Assembly: GCA_900318775.1 (NCBI GenBank)
Contig: ONLY01000001.1
Location: 146,082-210,081, forward strand
DNA length: 64,000 nucleotides
Direction: 5' to 3'
Origin: an uncultured Prevotellaceae bacterium
GTDB lineage: Bacteria > Bacteroidota > Bacteroidia > Bacteroidales > Bacteroidaceae
Of this stretch, positions 20,001 to 28,728 are shown one piece after another. Under the pieces are notes generated by a model that was given only the letters and a program-made list of their open reading frames with translations, had not been told where the DNA came from and searched no databases. Each line of letters starts with the position of its first letter. Within the stretch, counting starts at the first letter, position 1. The position numbers were made by a program, and so were the translations under genes.

Positions 20001-22144
20001 ATTCGGCCTCGTTGCCCCAGGTGCCAGTCCGTAACTCTGGTTTTACTAAATTGCCTAATTACAACAAGTCATCTGGTATGTTCGAGCCAGCCGTATGGTC
20101 TGATACGATACATTGCGAATGGAAAAATGCTGCAGAGGCTGGTGTCACCCTTTCCAACGGAGAATTGGGCAGTGACTTGGACCACAGAATTGTTTATACC
20201 GATGTGGACCTCCATTCATTGGGACAGGTGCAGCATACTAACCTGACGATCAAGGGGAATACCATTGTGCACGGCATTGTGAATGAAGGCACCGATGGTG
20301 GTGTGTTTGGTGGAGGCGACGAGTCGAAGACCAATGGAAACACGGCGGTCAACATAGAAGGCGGCACTGTCAGCCATGTCTATGGTGGCGGCAATGTGGC
20401 GAATGTGGAAGGCAACACAAAGGTGAGCCTGACGGGTGGCACTGTTGCAGGTGACGTTTATGGTGGCGGTCGTGGCCGGAACGAAGTGAGGAATGCCGAG
20501 AACCAAGTGACGGTTGCTGGCATAGCAGCTACGGTGGGTGATGCGCTGGTCGAACTCAACAAGGATGTGGACGATGCGGAAAAAGGCTGCGTGGTCGGTG
20601 GTAGCATATTCGGTTGCAACAACTTGAATGGCACACCACTGGGCGCTGTCACCGTGCATGTGTATAAGACTCAGAAAGCAGGGGCTACGCGCATTACGAA
20701 TCCCGCCGAAGGCGAGAAAACGGCGAAGGTCATGGGCGACTTTGACCTGAAGGCGGTCTATGGCGGTGGTAACTTGGCGGCTTACGAGCCGACGAATGCA
20801 CTCTTGGAGTATAATGAGACGAATAAAGCTGCGGTGGATGCCGCTTATGCCCATGTCATCATAGATGGCTGTGATCGCACCAGCATTCGTTATGTCTATG
20901 GTGGCGGCAATGCAGCCTCTACACCGGGCACATTGGTTGATATCAATGGCACTTTCGAGATAGAGGAAGTGTTTGGTGGTGGCAATGGCCGCGACCAGAT
21001 TATGATGAACGGTGTGCTGAAGGACAACCCTGGCGCAAATGTGGGTTATCGGGATTATTCAGCAGAGGAATCTACCTACGACACCAAAGAGAAACGTATG
21101 TCCGATGCCTTCGCTCCTTATCGTTATGGTTCGGGCCTGGTGGATGTGAATATTCACGGAGGCCGGATACATCATGTATATGGAGGTTCCAATACGAAGG
21201 GAAATGTGCGCACGAAAGCAATGGTGGCACTCGAAGAACTCCGGGATGAAGAAGATGAACCTGTCTGTCTGTTTGATGTGGAGCAGGCTTATGGTGGTGG
21301 AAAGAGCGCTACGATGGACGGCGAGGCTGTGATGGAGATGCGATGCATCCCTGGTCTGGATGCTGCTTATGGCGGTGCCGAGAATGCTGATGTCAACAAT
21401 AATGTCACACTGAATATCACGAATGGAACATTCGCTCAGGTGTTTGGCGGCAATAACCGTGGCGGACGCATTGGTGGTTCCATCGTTGTCAACATTGAGG
21501 AAACAGGCTGCCGGCCTATCATTATTGGTGAACTTTATGGCGGCGGCAATCGTGCCTCCTATTCTATCTATGGGTACAAACCGGAGCAGGACGGAGAGGG
21601 CAATCCCGTTCTTGATGAGGGCGGAAAAACGTCATGGCTGCCCATCAGAAAGGGTGAGGCGGGTGCACTTGCCACTCCTTACACTTCGCCTTATGTCAAT
21701 GTGAAGTCTTTCACCAGCATTGGCAGTATCTATGGTGGTGGCTATGGTGAAACCGCAGTGATGGTGGGCGACCCTGTTGTGAACATCAATGAGGTGGTAG
21801 GCGGCAAAGCTACCCATTCGTCAGCTATTATTGCAGAAGAAGGTACTATTACCATCAACGATGAGCTCGCATCAGGCGGGATGACCACTCGCCAAGTCAC
21901 TTATCCGGCCCATGCTTCTGGCGAAATAGGTGCCATCAACAATGTGTTTGGCGGTGGCAATGCAGCTGAAGTGGTGGGTGACACGTATGTGAACATTGGT
22001 ACGCAGAGCCAAGTCACATACGTGACAGGTGCTGACACGACAACTCCTATCCCCGTCAAAGGTGCCAATATCCGTGGCAATGTCTATGGTGGTGGCAATA
22101 AGGCTGCTGTGACAGGCAACACGCATGTGAACATTGGTGAATAG
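17090..22144 (+). CDS. Second large YGGG-repeat secreted protein, no sorting tail
   Basis: This 1684-residue protein has a signal peptide (MRTILILFLIGCTSVTVWG). The exact start among several in-frame ATGs at 17090-17126 is uncertain. Residues 80-230 contain GLUG-like turns (NTGGLVGLLAG, NVGGLVGNNDG). Residues 600-800 resemble other Bacteroidales cell-surface proteins, and residues about 930-1684 are packed with YGGGN and VFGGGN beta-helix repeats like those of the preceding gene. Unlike that protein it stops inside a repeat (GNTHVNIGE) with no type IX tail. It may be attached through the larger protein, or its end may have been lost. The next gene starts 14 bases after the stop. Confidence 0.82.
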   Translation: MTRKMMIRMKMYMRTILILFLIGCTSVTVWGQTPASLTTLGDLGETGNYIITADIDASGYNSLASFSGTLEAAINPETRMPYRIMNLKAPLFTALTGIVRNLVLEDVNISGHSGNTGAVACSANGAARIYNVGVLSGSVGGTANTGGLVGLLAGTARVINCYSFANITGGSNVGGLVGNNDGTPTAGNITTMVMNCAFYGNITGGTTKSPVYGGNIINNVRHDSNRNLDGLNTFNYYCYETLTGGITDGKYNCALAVEKKYLTRFELYRHLLNSNKKLAAIYATGSADNANQMLKWVLETADRTQSSPKPFPILKEQAKFPSIVNPDVEHAPDSAVVGRNQGGKLGRTLSVAILTKSQKTAGGQSWPVSDACNVQQTSLTLVRTDMDTTRFNFNYDKVQLPYYNDVGTGNCTENRVVTGWKITQINGGTSGTFEAKDGWGGYNFADRKCTQKDLYSVSGRVFSQGAYYDVPYGVTSITIEPYWGKAAYMADEYYDVVYKKDFSAPQGVTQLSKQVAVGTTKFHDQRIETSVSNALSYINKTLGGCGSTVYDNAVVLVGNRHLDAVPSNGDIPFTMMSVDEDHDNEPDYSLIYHHKDRLAVAPIRFDFLSVPGTAQAQKPNDASLICNVSIFKTKGWFEITNTSSMYFTQFEYENLKNISKVNSPLILQGGVFDQFVSTQSDDVTGKTIYIHVGGNVWFKEFGMGTHGDGSRSTPHVPVSVTGGDYDGFYLTGTYNQDATVRDDDAECYISGGHFLEAAGAFQEAINGSVRWQIYNADMENFYGGGTNAAKPITGDVTVDIFNSHVTTFCGGPKFGNMQTGKKVTTRAEGCVFGNYFGAGFGGLSYSKKKYYDEQNYNFGSWQKAYTSDRGKYYDGKTTIAVQAKYGKKGIGVATDFDYEFFVWSKGNTGGRFYVKFASFSLAQCNDVESTLKKCVVNQNFYGGGSFGKVTGTATSVLEDCTVQGSVFGGGYSASLPQVPVRNSGFTKLPNYNKSSGMFEPAVWSDTIHCEWKNAAEAGVTLSNGELGSDLDHRIVYTDVDLHSLGQVQHTNLTIKGNTIVHGIVNEGTDGGVFGGGDESKTNGNTAVNIEGGTVSHVYGGGNVANVEGNTKVSLTGGTVAGDVYGGGRGRNEVRNAENQVTVAGIAATVGDALVELNKDVDDAEKGCVVGGSIFGCNNLNGTPLGAVTVHVYKTQKAGATRITNPAEGEKTAKVMGDFDLKAVYGGGNLAAYEPTNALLEYNETNKAAVDAAYAHVIIDGCDRTSIRYVYGGGNAASTPGTLVDINGTFEIEEVFGGGNGRDQIMMNGVLKDNPGANVGYRDYSAEESTYDTKEKRMSDAFAPYRYGSGLVDVNIHGGRIHHVYGGSNTKGNVRTKAMVALEELRDEEDEPVCLFDVEQAYGGGKSATMDGEAVMEMRCIPGLDAAYGGAENADVNNNVTLNITNGTFAQVFGGNNRGGRIGGSIVVNIEETGCRPIIIGELYGGGNRASYSIYGYKPEQDGEGNPVLDEGGKTSWLPIRKGEAGALATPYTSPYVNVKSFTSIGSIYGGGYGETAVMVGDPVVNINEVVGGKATHSSAIIAEEGTITINDELASGGMTTRQVTYPAHASGEIGAINNVFGGGNAAEVVGDTYVNIGTQSQVTYVTGADTTTPIPVKGANIRGNVYGGGNKAAVTGNTHVNIGE

Positions 22145-22157
22145 GAGGTGTGGTGAG

Positions 22158-23015
22158 ATGAAGCGAGGATGTGTTCTGCTCTTTTTGATGGTTTTCGTGT
22201 TCTTGTGCGGCTCAGCTCAAGAACAGACTTTCCCTTTGCCTGACGTGCCAGACTCGTTGCAGCGACAGGAGCAGCGGCTTGCCTATGTGCTTGACCACTA
22301 CTGGAACCACTACCGGTGGAGCGATGCCACACAAGAGAACTTGCTGCTGGGTGAACAGGGATTAGTCGATTTCCTTAACCTGATGCAGTATGCTGATTCG
22401 TTGCTGGCCGACCGCTGTGCAGCTTCTTTCGTGCAGCAGGCTTTTGCTACCGTCGAACTTGGGAAACACTATGACGGGCTCCTGGAGCACTATCTCTACA
22501 ACCAGCATTCTCCATTGCGCAACGACCTTACCTATGCTCATCTGCTTCGTCACCTGTCGGCAGTTGACGCCCCCATCTCGGCATCCGACAGACAGCGTTA
22601 TCGTGTCCGCCTCATAAATGTGGAGAAGAATCAAGTGGGTTCCGTTGCTGCAGATTTCCGTTTCCGCGACACCGATGGTCGCCAGCGGCGTCTTCATGAA
22701 ATAGATGCTCCGCTGACGTTGCTGATGTTTACCGACCCGGAATGCGCAACGTGCCAATCGGCGGAAGAACAAATGAAGCACGAGCCGTTGTTTCACGATT
22801 CGTTCCTCAAGATGGTCCGCGTGTTGCCTTATGACGATTCAAAGCTGAAGACAGAGGGGGCTTCGGCTCGGGATATCGGCAACCGTTATTTCGTCCCCGT
22901 CACTCCTGCTTTCTATCTGCTGGATGCCAGTAAGCGTGTCCTGCTCAAGAATGCCACGTTTGGACAGACGCTTCAAACGCTTCAGGAGCTGAAGCGTGAA
23001 AGGGAAAAGGAGTAA
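22158..23015 (+). CDS. DUF5106-type protein with thioredoxin-like fold
   Basis: This 285-residue exported protein has a signal peptide of about 20 residues. The N-terminal half (FPLPDVPDSLQRQEQRLAYVL, HYW) matches DUF5106, a domain found in front of thioredoxin-like domains in Bacteroidota. The C-terminal half has a thioredoxin-fold layout with VAADFRFRDTDG and Cys196-Ala-Thr-Cys199 in a LLMFTDPECATC context, so it is probably a periplasmic thiol-disulfide protein. The start at 22158 has AGGAGG at 22145-22150 in front; an upstream ATG at 22134 overlaps the previous gene and lacks a good signal. As the last gene of the surface operon it may help fold disulfide-containing subunits; this is inference. 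Confidence 0.75.
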   Translation: MKRGCVLLFLMVFVFLCGSAQEQTFPLPDVPDSLQRQEQRLAYVLDHYWNHYRWSDATQENLLLGEQGLVDFLNLMQYADSLLADRCAASFVQQAFATVELGKHYDGLLEHYLYNQHSPLRNDLTYAHLLRHLSAVDAPISASDRQRYRVRLINVEKNQVGSVAADFRFRDTDGRQRRLHEIDAPLTLLMFTDPECATCQSAEEQMKHEPLFHDSFLKMVRVLPYDDSKLKTEGASARDIGNRYFVPVTPAFYLLDASKRVLLKNATFGQTLQTLQELKREREKE

Positions 23016-23064
23016 GGAAGTCGTCTTTCCTCTCTTGCCCTTTTTTCTTCTCTTCCATACCTCT

Positions 23065-23155
23065 AAAAACGGTCTGAGTCACACCGAGGGTGCCGGTGTG
23101 ACTCAGACCGAGGTAGGCGGTGTGACTCACACCGCTTTTGGAGTGCAAGGCGCAC
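23065..23155 (+). repeat. Three-unit 24-bp-period palindromic element, copy 1
   Basis: Three 17-bp near-palindromes, CGGTCTGAGTCACACCG (23070-23086), CGGTGTGACTCAGACCG (23094-23110) and CGGTGTGACTCACACCG (23118-23134), start exactly 24 bases apart with 7-bp spacers. Units 1 and 2 are exact reverse complements. An A-tract precedes and a T-run follows. It sits between the convergent ends of the DUF5106 gene and a TonB receptor gene, so it may also act as a terminator for either strand. Copies 2 and 3 are at 35905 and 57841. Confidence 0.9.
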
Positions 23156-23166
23156 CGCAGATGGGG

Positions 23167-25233
23167 CTATTGCTTAAACCTTACTTTAAGACCGACGGTG
23201 AGCATTCTGCCAGGATTGTAGAGGGCGAATTTTCGTGTTGACGAGTCAATGCGATTGTCTGTCTTGTCGAAGATGTTGTCAATGCCGATGCTGGGCTCAA
23301 GGAGGGCCCACTTTGTGCAGTCGAACGTGTGGGTTGTGTTGAAATTCAGCACACCATAGCCTGGGGCGTCCTCATAGGTGCCAGTGTAGTATGTCTTTGA
23401 CTGGAAGCGTCCGTTGAGATTAGCGTTGAGCGCATATAGTCCCCATGCATGATGGTAGTTGAGCGCCACAGTGGCGGTGTTGCGGATGCTGCGCTCCAGC
23501 GTGCTCCATTCACCGTCACTCTTGGTACGAGCGTAGGTGTAGGCATAGTTGGCTGAGAGATTGAATCCAGGGAAAAGATTGGCTGACAGGTTGACCTGCA
23601 CGCCCTTTACGTCGCCCTTGTCGCTATTGCGATAGAGTGAATAGCGTTCCAGTTTCTCGGCTTCCTCTGGTTTCATCTCTGGGAATTCACCTTGCAGACG
23701 GTTGAGTTCGGCCTCTTCCACTGGCACTTCTTGACGTACCACCATGTCGTTGATACGGTTCATGTAGCCTGTGACGCTGAACACTAGCACATCGGTGTGG
23801 TATTCGGCGTTAAGGGCGAAGTAGTTACTCTTCTCTGGCTTCAGCGCCTGGTTTCCGAAGATGATTTGTGGTTTGCCGCGATTGACAGAGTAATAGTGGT
23901 AGTAGAGCTCATCCAATCCTGGTGCACGGAATCCCGCAGAGTAGGTGGCGCGGAAGTTGAATGCACCGGGCGAGAACATCAGTGTGGCCTTGGGGGTAAG
24001 ATGGCTGCCAGCTGTCTTGTGATCGGTGTAGCGAGCGCCTACCGTTGCTGTCAGATTGCGCAGTAGCTTGTGCTCGTGCTGTCCGTAGAGGGCAAATTGG
24101 TGCACACGCTCATCGATGTTGCCCGAGGTAGCGTCGAGCTGGTCAGTGCGCCAGTTGGCTCCCACAATGGTTGTTGAGTTCTTCATCAGTCCGAAGATGC
24201 CTTTGAGGTCACCCTCGTAGGCATGCTGCTTTTTAGACCGCACGAAGTCGCCCACCTTGTTGCTCTTAGTGGCTACATCGTACTCCTTGCCGTAGCTGAA
24301 GCGGTCGGAGGTGAAGGTGGCCTGTAGGGAGTTCTTCTGCGTGAACTTGTAGATGCCGCCCACATTCCAGCGCAGTCCCTTATACCGCATCTCGTAGTCG
24401 GAGCCCCCCTTGATGTCGGTGCGTGAGTTGGGACGGTCGGTCATCTTGTAGGAATAGTCGAAACCTGCGTTGAAGGCCAACTTGGCATTAGGAGAGAAGG
24501 TGAACTTCTGTCCCAGGATGTTGGAATGGTAGCCAGTAAACAGGGGAGCAATGCTTGGTTCAGTTTCAGTAGTGGAGCCCTTCTTGTATTCCAGCCCGTT
24601 GATGCGGTAGCTGTCAGCGCGGTCGTGAGTGAAAGAGGTGTAGCTGCCGAAACCATGGGTGAAAATGTCGAGCGTGACGGCTTCTGTCAGTTGTCCTTTT
24701 CCCGATACGCGTGTGTCACTTCCCACGCTAATCAGCTGCTGGGTGGGTTGGTCTGTGATGATGTTGATAACTCCGGCAATGGCGTCGCTTCCATAGAGTG
24801 ACGATGCCGCTCCGTCCAGCACCTCAATGCGCTTGATGCGGGAGAAGTTGATGCGGTTCAAATCTACATTATTTGAGATGTCACCTGAAAGCCGCTGGCC
24901 ATTCACAAGGATGAGGATATACTTGTTGCCCAGTCCATTCATTCGAAGGAAGGTGCCCATAGAGTTGGGAGCCATTGACACCTGCGGCATCATGCGGGTG
25001 ATGGCAGCGTCTAAGGTATTGATGCCCTGTTCGTGCATCTCTTGTGCTGAGAGTACGCGCACGGGAGTGGCCGTAGATTTCAGTCTCTGATGGTGGCCTG
25101 AACCTGTCACCACGATGGGGTTGAGGTTGTAGGTTCGCTCAGTGGCAGTGCTGTCGCGGTGCTCCATGCGGTGCACTTGCGCAAAAGCAGCGCTCCCGCA
25201 TGAGAGCGCTGCTAAGATGAATATTTTCTTCAT
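23167..25233 (-). CDS. TonB-dependent outer-membrane receptor (BtuB-like)
   Basis: This 688-residue protein has a signal peptide ending in AFAQ, a TonB-box region (NPIVVTGSG) near residue 40, a plug domain with the classic SLYGSDAIAGVINIIT motif near 145-160, and a long beta-barrel ending in GLKVRFKQ. BtuB-like receptors import cobalamins or metal chelates; substrate cannot be read from the sequence. It is the last gene of a three-gene run after a chelatase lipoprotein (19-base gap) and the whole run lies behind a cobalamin riboswitch, so a corrinoid, cobalt or tetrapyrrole substrate is the best guess. Confidence 0.85.
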   Translation of the reverse strand: MKKIFILAALSCGSAAFAQVHRMEHRDSTATERTYNLNPIVVTGSGHHQRLKSTATPVRVLSAQEMHEQGINTLDAAITRMMPQVSMAPNSMGTFLRMNGLGNKYILILVNGQRLSGDISNNVDLNRINFSRIKRIEVLDGAASSLYGSDAIAGVINIITDQPTQQLISVGSDTRVSGKGQLTEAVTLDIFTHGFGSYTSFTHDRADSYRINGLEYKKGSTTETEPSIAPLFTGYHSNILGQKFTFSPNAKLAFNAGFDYSYKMTDRPNSRTDIKGGSDYEMRYKGLRWNVGGIYKFTQKNSLQATFTSDRFSYGKEYDVATKSNKVGDFVRSKKQHAYEGDLKGIFGLMKNSTTIVGANWRTDQLDATSGNIDERVHQFALYGQHEHKLLRNLTATVGARYTDHKTAGSHLTPKATLMFSPGAFNFRATYSAGFRAPGLDELYYHYYSVNRGKPQIIFGNQALKPEKSNYFALNAEYHTDVLVFSVTGYMNRINDMVVRQEVPVEEAELNRLQGEFPEMKPEEAEKLERYSLYRNSDKGDVKGVQVNLSANLFPGFNLSANYAYTYARTKSDGEWSTLERSIRNTATVALNYHHAWGLYALNANLNGRFQSKTYYTGTYEDAPGYGVLNFNTTHTFDCTKWALLEPSIGIDNIFDKTDNRIDSSTRKFALYNPGRMLTVGLKVRFKQ

Positions 25234-25252
25234 GAATTAGAATGGAAGTGTT

Positions 25253-26344
25253 TTATTCTTCAGGATACTTTGAGTGATAGTAGTCAACAACTTCTGCGTC
25301 CTCTGTGTGCTGGATGTAGATGCTGCGGATGTTGTCGTACTCGAGCAGGCCATGTACGAGACCTGCTTCACCGTCGGTGTAGTCAATCTCATCGATGTCG
25401 TAGCCTGAATGCTCGAAGTACTTCTTCCAGCTGGTGTCTTCTACCTCACCGTCTTCATTCTCCTTGAAGCCATTGTCCCATGCGTCGTCGTTACCGGCCA
25501 TGTCATTGTGGGCGTGGTCACCGGCGATGGACATGAGTGGAGCGCAGAATACGCTGCCGGAATAGATACCTTGGTTTTGCATGCGCTCGAGTACTTGTAC
25601 CTTGAAGTTTTCTTTCATGTCAACAGTACCTACGAAGTAGTTGGTGTTGATAGCCTGCAGAGCAGTTTCCAACTGGCTGTAACGAATGTTGGCCTTGAAG
25701 GTGTCGTATTCGTCAGGGTTACCGTGACCCATGAAGAGCATAGCGCCTTCGCTGACGTAGTCTTTGAAGTTTGCGTGCAGAGCATCAGCCAGAATAGCGG
25801 CATCATCCTCTGTGTACATGAGTGGCATACCCAGCTTCAGGGTTACCTCAGACATGTACTTGTCGTCGAGGTCACCGTTAGAGTTGTTGCCAAAGTCCTT
25901 CATGGCATTCACTACGCGGCTGAACTCCTCACCAGGAATCACCTGCATAGACTGCACGATGATTTCGCTGTACTTCACGCGGCCGAAGGCCTCAAGCCAG
26001 TACTTAGGCTCGTAGAAGTTGCGTTTTGCAGTGTTCTCGCCAGCGGCAGCACGGTTGATGCAGATGGCAGAAGAGAATGAGAGATACACGTCATAGTCGG
26101 GGAACTTAGCCTTGTACTCCTTGACGGTGTTGTCGAAGGCATCGTAGGCCTGCTGCCAAGTAGAGCCGAATGCAACAAGCAGAATGGCCTTGTCGCTCTT
26201 CTTCTGTTTTTTCACGGTAGCGTCAACAGCGCGCTGGTAACGTTCCATGTTTGAAAGATTGTCGTCGTCATCGCTGCATGCTGTGAAGCTCACAGCTGTC
26301 ATGAGGGCTACTGCTGCCATCATGAGAAACTTAATTGTCTTCAT
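25253..26344 (-). CDS. cbiK: CbiK-type cobaltochelatase-like surface lipoprotein (IhtB-like)
   Basis: This 363-residue protein resembles CbiK, the anaerobic sirohydrochlorin cobaltochelatase. The metal-site histidines are visible in MGHGNP (His207) and GDHAHND (His277/279), and KAILLVAFGSTW near residue 52 matches the family N-terminus. Unlike cytoplasmic CbiK it carries a lipoprotein signal with Cys23 followed by SDDDD, an acidic pattern that favours export to the cell surface. A known parallel is IhtB of Porphyromonas gingivalis, a CbiK-like hemin-binding lipoprotein next to a TonB receptor. The first 14 bases overlap the end of the upstream receptor gene, so translation is probably coupled. 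The longer frame starting at 26485 was rejected because it covers that gene. It may bind or remove metal from tetrapyrroles outside the cell rather than make cobalamin. Confidence 0.82.
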   Translation of the reverse strand: MKTIKFLMMAAVALMTAVSFTACSDDDDNLSNMERYQRAVDATVKKQKKSDKAILLVAFGSTWQQAYDAFDNTVKEYKAKFPDYDVYLSFSSAICINRAAAGENTAKRNFYEPKYWLEAFGRVKYSEIIVQSMQVIPGEEFSRVVNAMKDFGNNSNGDLDDKYMSEVTLKLGMPLMYTEDDAAILADALHANFKDYVSEGAMLFMGHGNPDEYDTFKANIRYSQLETALQAINTNYFVGTVDMKENFKVQVLERMQNQGIYSGSVFCAPLMSIAGDHAHNDMAGNDDAWDNGFKENEDGEVEDTSWKKYFEHSGYDIDEIDYTDGEAGLVHGLLEYDNIRSIYIQHTEDAEVVDYYHSKYPEE

Positions 26345-28460
26345 AATTGGTTTGATTAATTGGGTTGGACTTATATTTGTTGATAAGTTTTTTGCCTTGA
26401 TTGAAACGGATGGACAGTGTAGCGTAGAAGGTGGTGCCGGGTGTGGTGGTGCCGAGGTGCAAGCCGTGTGGCGTGCGGTCCACATAGTTGAAGATGTTGT
26501 CTACACCGGCTTCTACTTTATAGTTTATGTGGCGGTTATTGCCCAGCGTGTGGGTGGTGGAGATGCGCCATAGGCAGAATCCTTTTCCATCGCCATCCAC
26601 TTGATAGTAGCGCTTGCTGGACATGCGCCCATAGAGGCCAATGCCTAACTGATAGGTGGGAACGAAGCGGTGTTCCCATGAGGCGAACAGGTTGCCCTTA
26701 TGATAAGCCATGCCGTCAATGACTACACGTGCCAGGCGGTCGTGGTTGGAGTCATACACGTGAGCTTTTGTGTCGAGGTAACTGTAGCCGATGCCTCCAG
26801 CCCATTCTTTATGGGTGTAGCGCAGACTCACATCAGCACCGCATGTGCGGGCGTCTTCCATGTTTCTGTATTGGCGCACCTTGCTGAGCATCTCGCCGTA
26901 TTGCTGACGGTAGATCTCAGGTGCATTTGTACGTGGGATGGTGGCCAGCGCAATCATATTCTCTACCTTGTTGTAGTAGCCGGATACGGTTACGTTGAAG
27001 CCCTTGTAGCTCCATTCACCGCTCAGCGAGAAGTAGTTGGAGGTCTGTGCCTTCAGGTCTTTGTTGCCCAAGTACATGATGACAGAGTTCATCTCGCGGA
27101 TGTAACGGTAGTTCATCTCTTTTAGCGATGGCGATTTGAAACCTTGGCTCCATGTGGCACGCAGTCTGACATCGCCCATGCTTACCATGGCTGACACTTT
27201 AGGAGTCAGTTTCCACCCGAAACCTTCGTTTCGGTTCAGTCGAAGCCCGCCAGTGAATTGTAGCCATTGGAGCATGTTCCATTCGTCTTGTACATACAGA
27301 GCTTCTGTGTTGTCGTTTGCTGTTCTTTCTTCCAAACTTGTGGGCGCTTTCAAGTAGTCGTAGCGCATTTCAATACCAGCGCTCAGTCGTTGTTCGAAAG
27401 GCAGTGAGAACACACCCTTCAAGTGCGCCATTGTGCGTTCTTGGTTGCTTTGTAGCAGTTTCTGTCCTGCAAAGTAGGGAAAGTCGAGAATGAGTTTTCC
27501 GTCTGCATCGTAACCTTCAGCCAATGTAGTGGAGGTGAACGAGTGGTAGTAGGCGTGTTTGTTCCAATCGACATCAAGTGTGATAACATCTCCGGCAGGG
27601 GTCTTCCATTGTCCGCCTATTGCTGCTGACGCATTGCGGTAGGTAAGGTCGAATGTCTTCACGTCATACTTGGGGTATTTGCCTTTGGGGCGGTAGATGC
27701 CTTTGCCATAGATGGAGCCGCTAGCGTAGAACTCCCACTGCTTGGAGGGAGTGAATGTCAGTTGCTCAGACACTTGCCAGCTGGTGTGTTCATTCACTGT
27801 CTTGTTGCGTGAATCGGTGATGGGAGCCGTGCTGCTGGGCGTTGACTCTCGACCGGTGTTCTGCCACCCGTCGCTATGTTGCAGCTGGAAGTTGGTGTAG
27901 CTCTTCCACTTTCCCCATGCCAGCGCCACGCCATTGTGCTGGCGCACATCGTTGTAGGTGCCGTATCGGGTAGTGTTTTCTGCCATAAAGCCTTCGTTGT
28001 GCTTCTTCGTGATGATGTTGACCACACCGGCGATGGCATCGCTTCCATAGAGTGCTGACGAGGCGCCCTTCACAATCTCAATCTTCTCAATGTTGTGCGG
28101 GTCAATGAGAGAGAGGTCGTTCTCTCCTCCTACATCGCCATGTATGCGCTTGCCGTCAATAAGTATAAGAATGTAGTTGTTGCCTAGGCCGTTCATCTGC
28201 ATCTGACTACCCATGTCTCCTTCGTTGAAGGCAAACGAGGACGTTAAGCCAGACAAAATGTCGGCCACGGAACTGCCCGAGAAATTGCGTAGCATTTGCC
28301 GGGATATGACTTCAGTCTGCACAGGAGCATCCTTCAACAGGTGCTGTGTGCCAGTACCTGTTACTACTACTTCCTGCAGAGAGTCGCTCCGCACGATGTC
28401 TTGTGCCATCACTATTTGGATGAGGCACATCAGTCCCCATCCAAGAAACCATCTCTTCAT
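26331..28460 (-). CDS. TonB-dependent outer-membrane receptor, first gene of riboswitch operon
   Basis: This 709-residue protein has a signal peptide ending in VMAQ, a TonB box (LQEVVVTGTG) near residue 30, plug motifs including SALYGSDAIAGVVNIIT near 130-150, and a beta-barrel with aromatic-rich strands to the end. It is BtuB/colicin-receptor-like. The leader upstream (28461-28722) contains a cobalamin riboswitch, so expression should fall when adenosylcobalamin is plentiful. That pattern is typical for corrinoid uptake receptors. Its stop overlaps the chelatase start by 14 bases. Substrate identity (cobalamin, cobinamide, other metal tetrapyrrole) is not determined. Confidence 0.87.
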   Translation of the reverse strand: MKRWFLGWGLMCLIQIVMAQDIVRSDSLQEVVVTGTGTQHLLKDAPVQTEVISRQMLRNFSGSSVADILSGLTSSFAFNEGDMGSQMQMNGLGNNYILILIDGKRIHGDVGGENDLSLIDPHNIEKIEIVKGASSALYGSDAIAGVVNIITKKHNEGFMAENTTRYGTYNDVRQHNGVALAWGKWKSYTNFQLQHSDGWQNTGRESTPSSTAPITDSRNKTVNEHTSWQVSEQLTFTPSKQWEFYASGSIYGKGIYRPKGKYPKYDVKTFDLTYRNASAAIGGQWKTPAGDVITLDVDWNKHAYYHSFTSTTLAEGYDADGKLILDFPYFAGQKLLQSNQERTMAHLKGVFSLPFEQRLSAGIEMRYDYLKAPTSLEERTANDNTEALYVQDEWNMLQWLQFTGGLRLNRNEGFGWKLTPKVSAMVSMGDVRLRATWSQGFKSPSLKEMNYRYIREMNSVIMYLGNKDLKAQTSNYFSLSGEWSYKGFNVTVSGYYNKVENMIALATIPRTNAPEIYRQQYGEMLSKVRQYRNMEDARTCGADVSLRYTHKEWAGGIGYSYLDTKAHVYDSNHDRLARVVIDGMAYHKGNLFASWEHRFVPTYQLGIGLYGRMSSKRYYQVDGDGKGFCLWRISTTHTLGNNRHINYKVEAGVDNIFNYVDRTPHGLHLGTTTPGTTFYATLSIRFNQGKKLINKYKSNPINQTNYEDN

Positions 28461-28534
28461 TAATCCTGTGTATTGCTGCGTATGTTCCTGTACGCCGATA
28501 CAAGCTCAGGGGTGCTAGCCCTATCTTTAAATAA

Positions 28535-28715
28535 GTGTTTGGCAGGTCTTCTGACTTTCCTCCTGTCCACTCGCCTTCCCGATTCCTCAGTGGCTTTTGC
28601 TGGTGGATGTTGATATAAGAGGATTACAGCTGCAGGTACAGCTCCGGAATTGCACCGGATTCCCTTGCATCGGGAACGTCGCTTCCTTTTGGGAAGTTGT
28701 TGAGAGCGTTCCAAT
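28535..28715 (-). promoter_or_regulatory. Cobalamin riboswitch (adenosylcobalamin-responsive leader)
   Basis: Read on the minus strand, the segment has the conserved cobalamin-riboswitch blocks in order: GGTGCAATTCCGGAGCTG around 28637-28654, CTGTAATCC at 28621-28629, GCCACTG at 28588-28594, GGGAAGG near 28575, and the B12 box AAGTCAGAAGACCTGCC at 28541-28557. It lies 75 bases before the first TonB receptor start. The boundaries are approximate. The divergent cob operon on the plus strand has no such element in front. Confidence 0.95.
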
Positions 28716-28728
28716 TACCAATCTGCGG

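Noticed and set aside
23070..23134. Short regularly spaced repeats as a possible CRISPR array
   Set aside because: Units are palindromic, vary in orientation, and have only 7-bp spacers in groups of three; no cas gene is in the window.
26345..26485. 47-residue N-terminal extension of the CbiK-like protein
   Set aside because: It lies within the TonB receptor gene and would hide the lipoprotein signal that starts at 26344.
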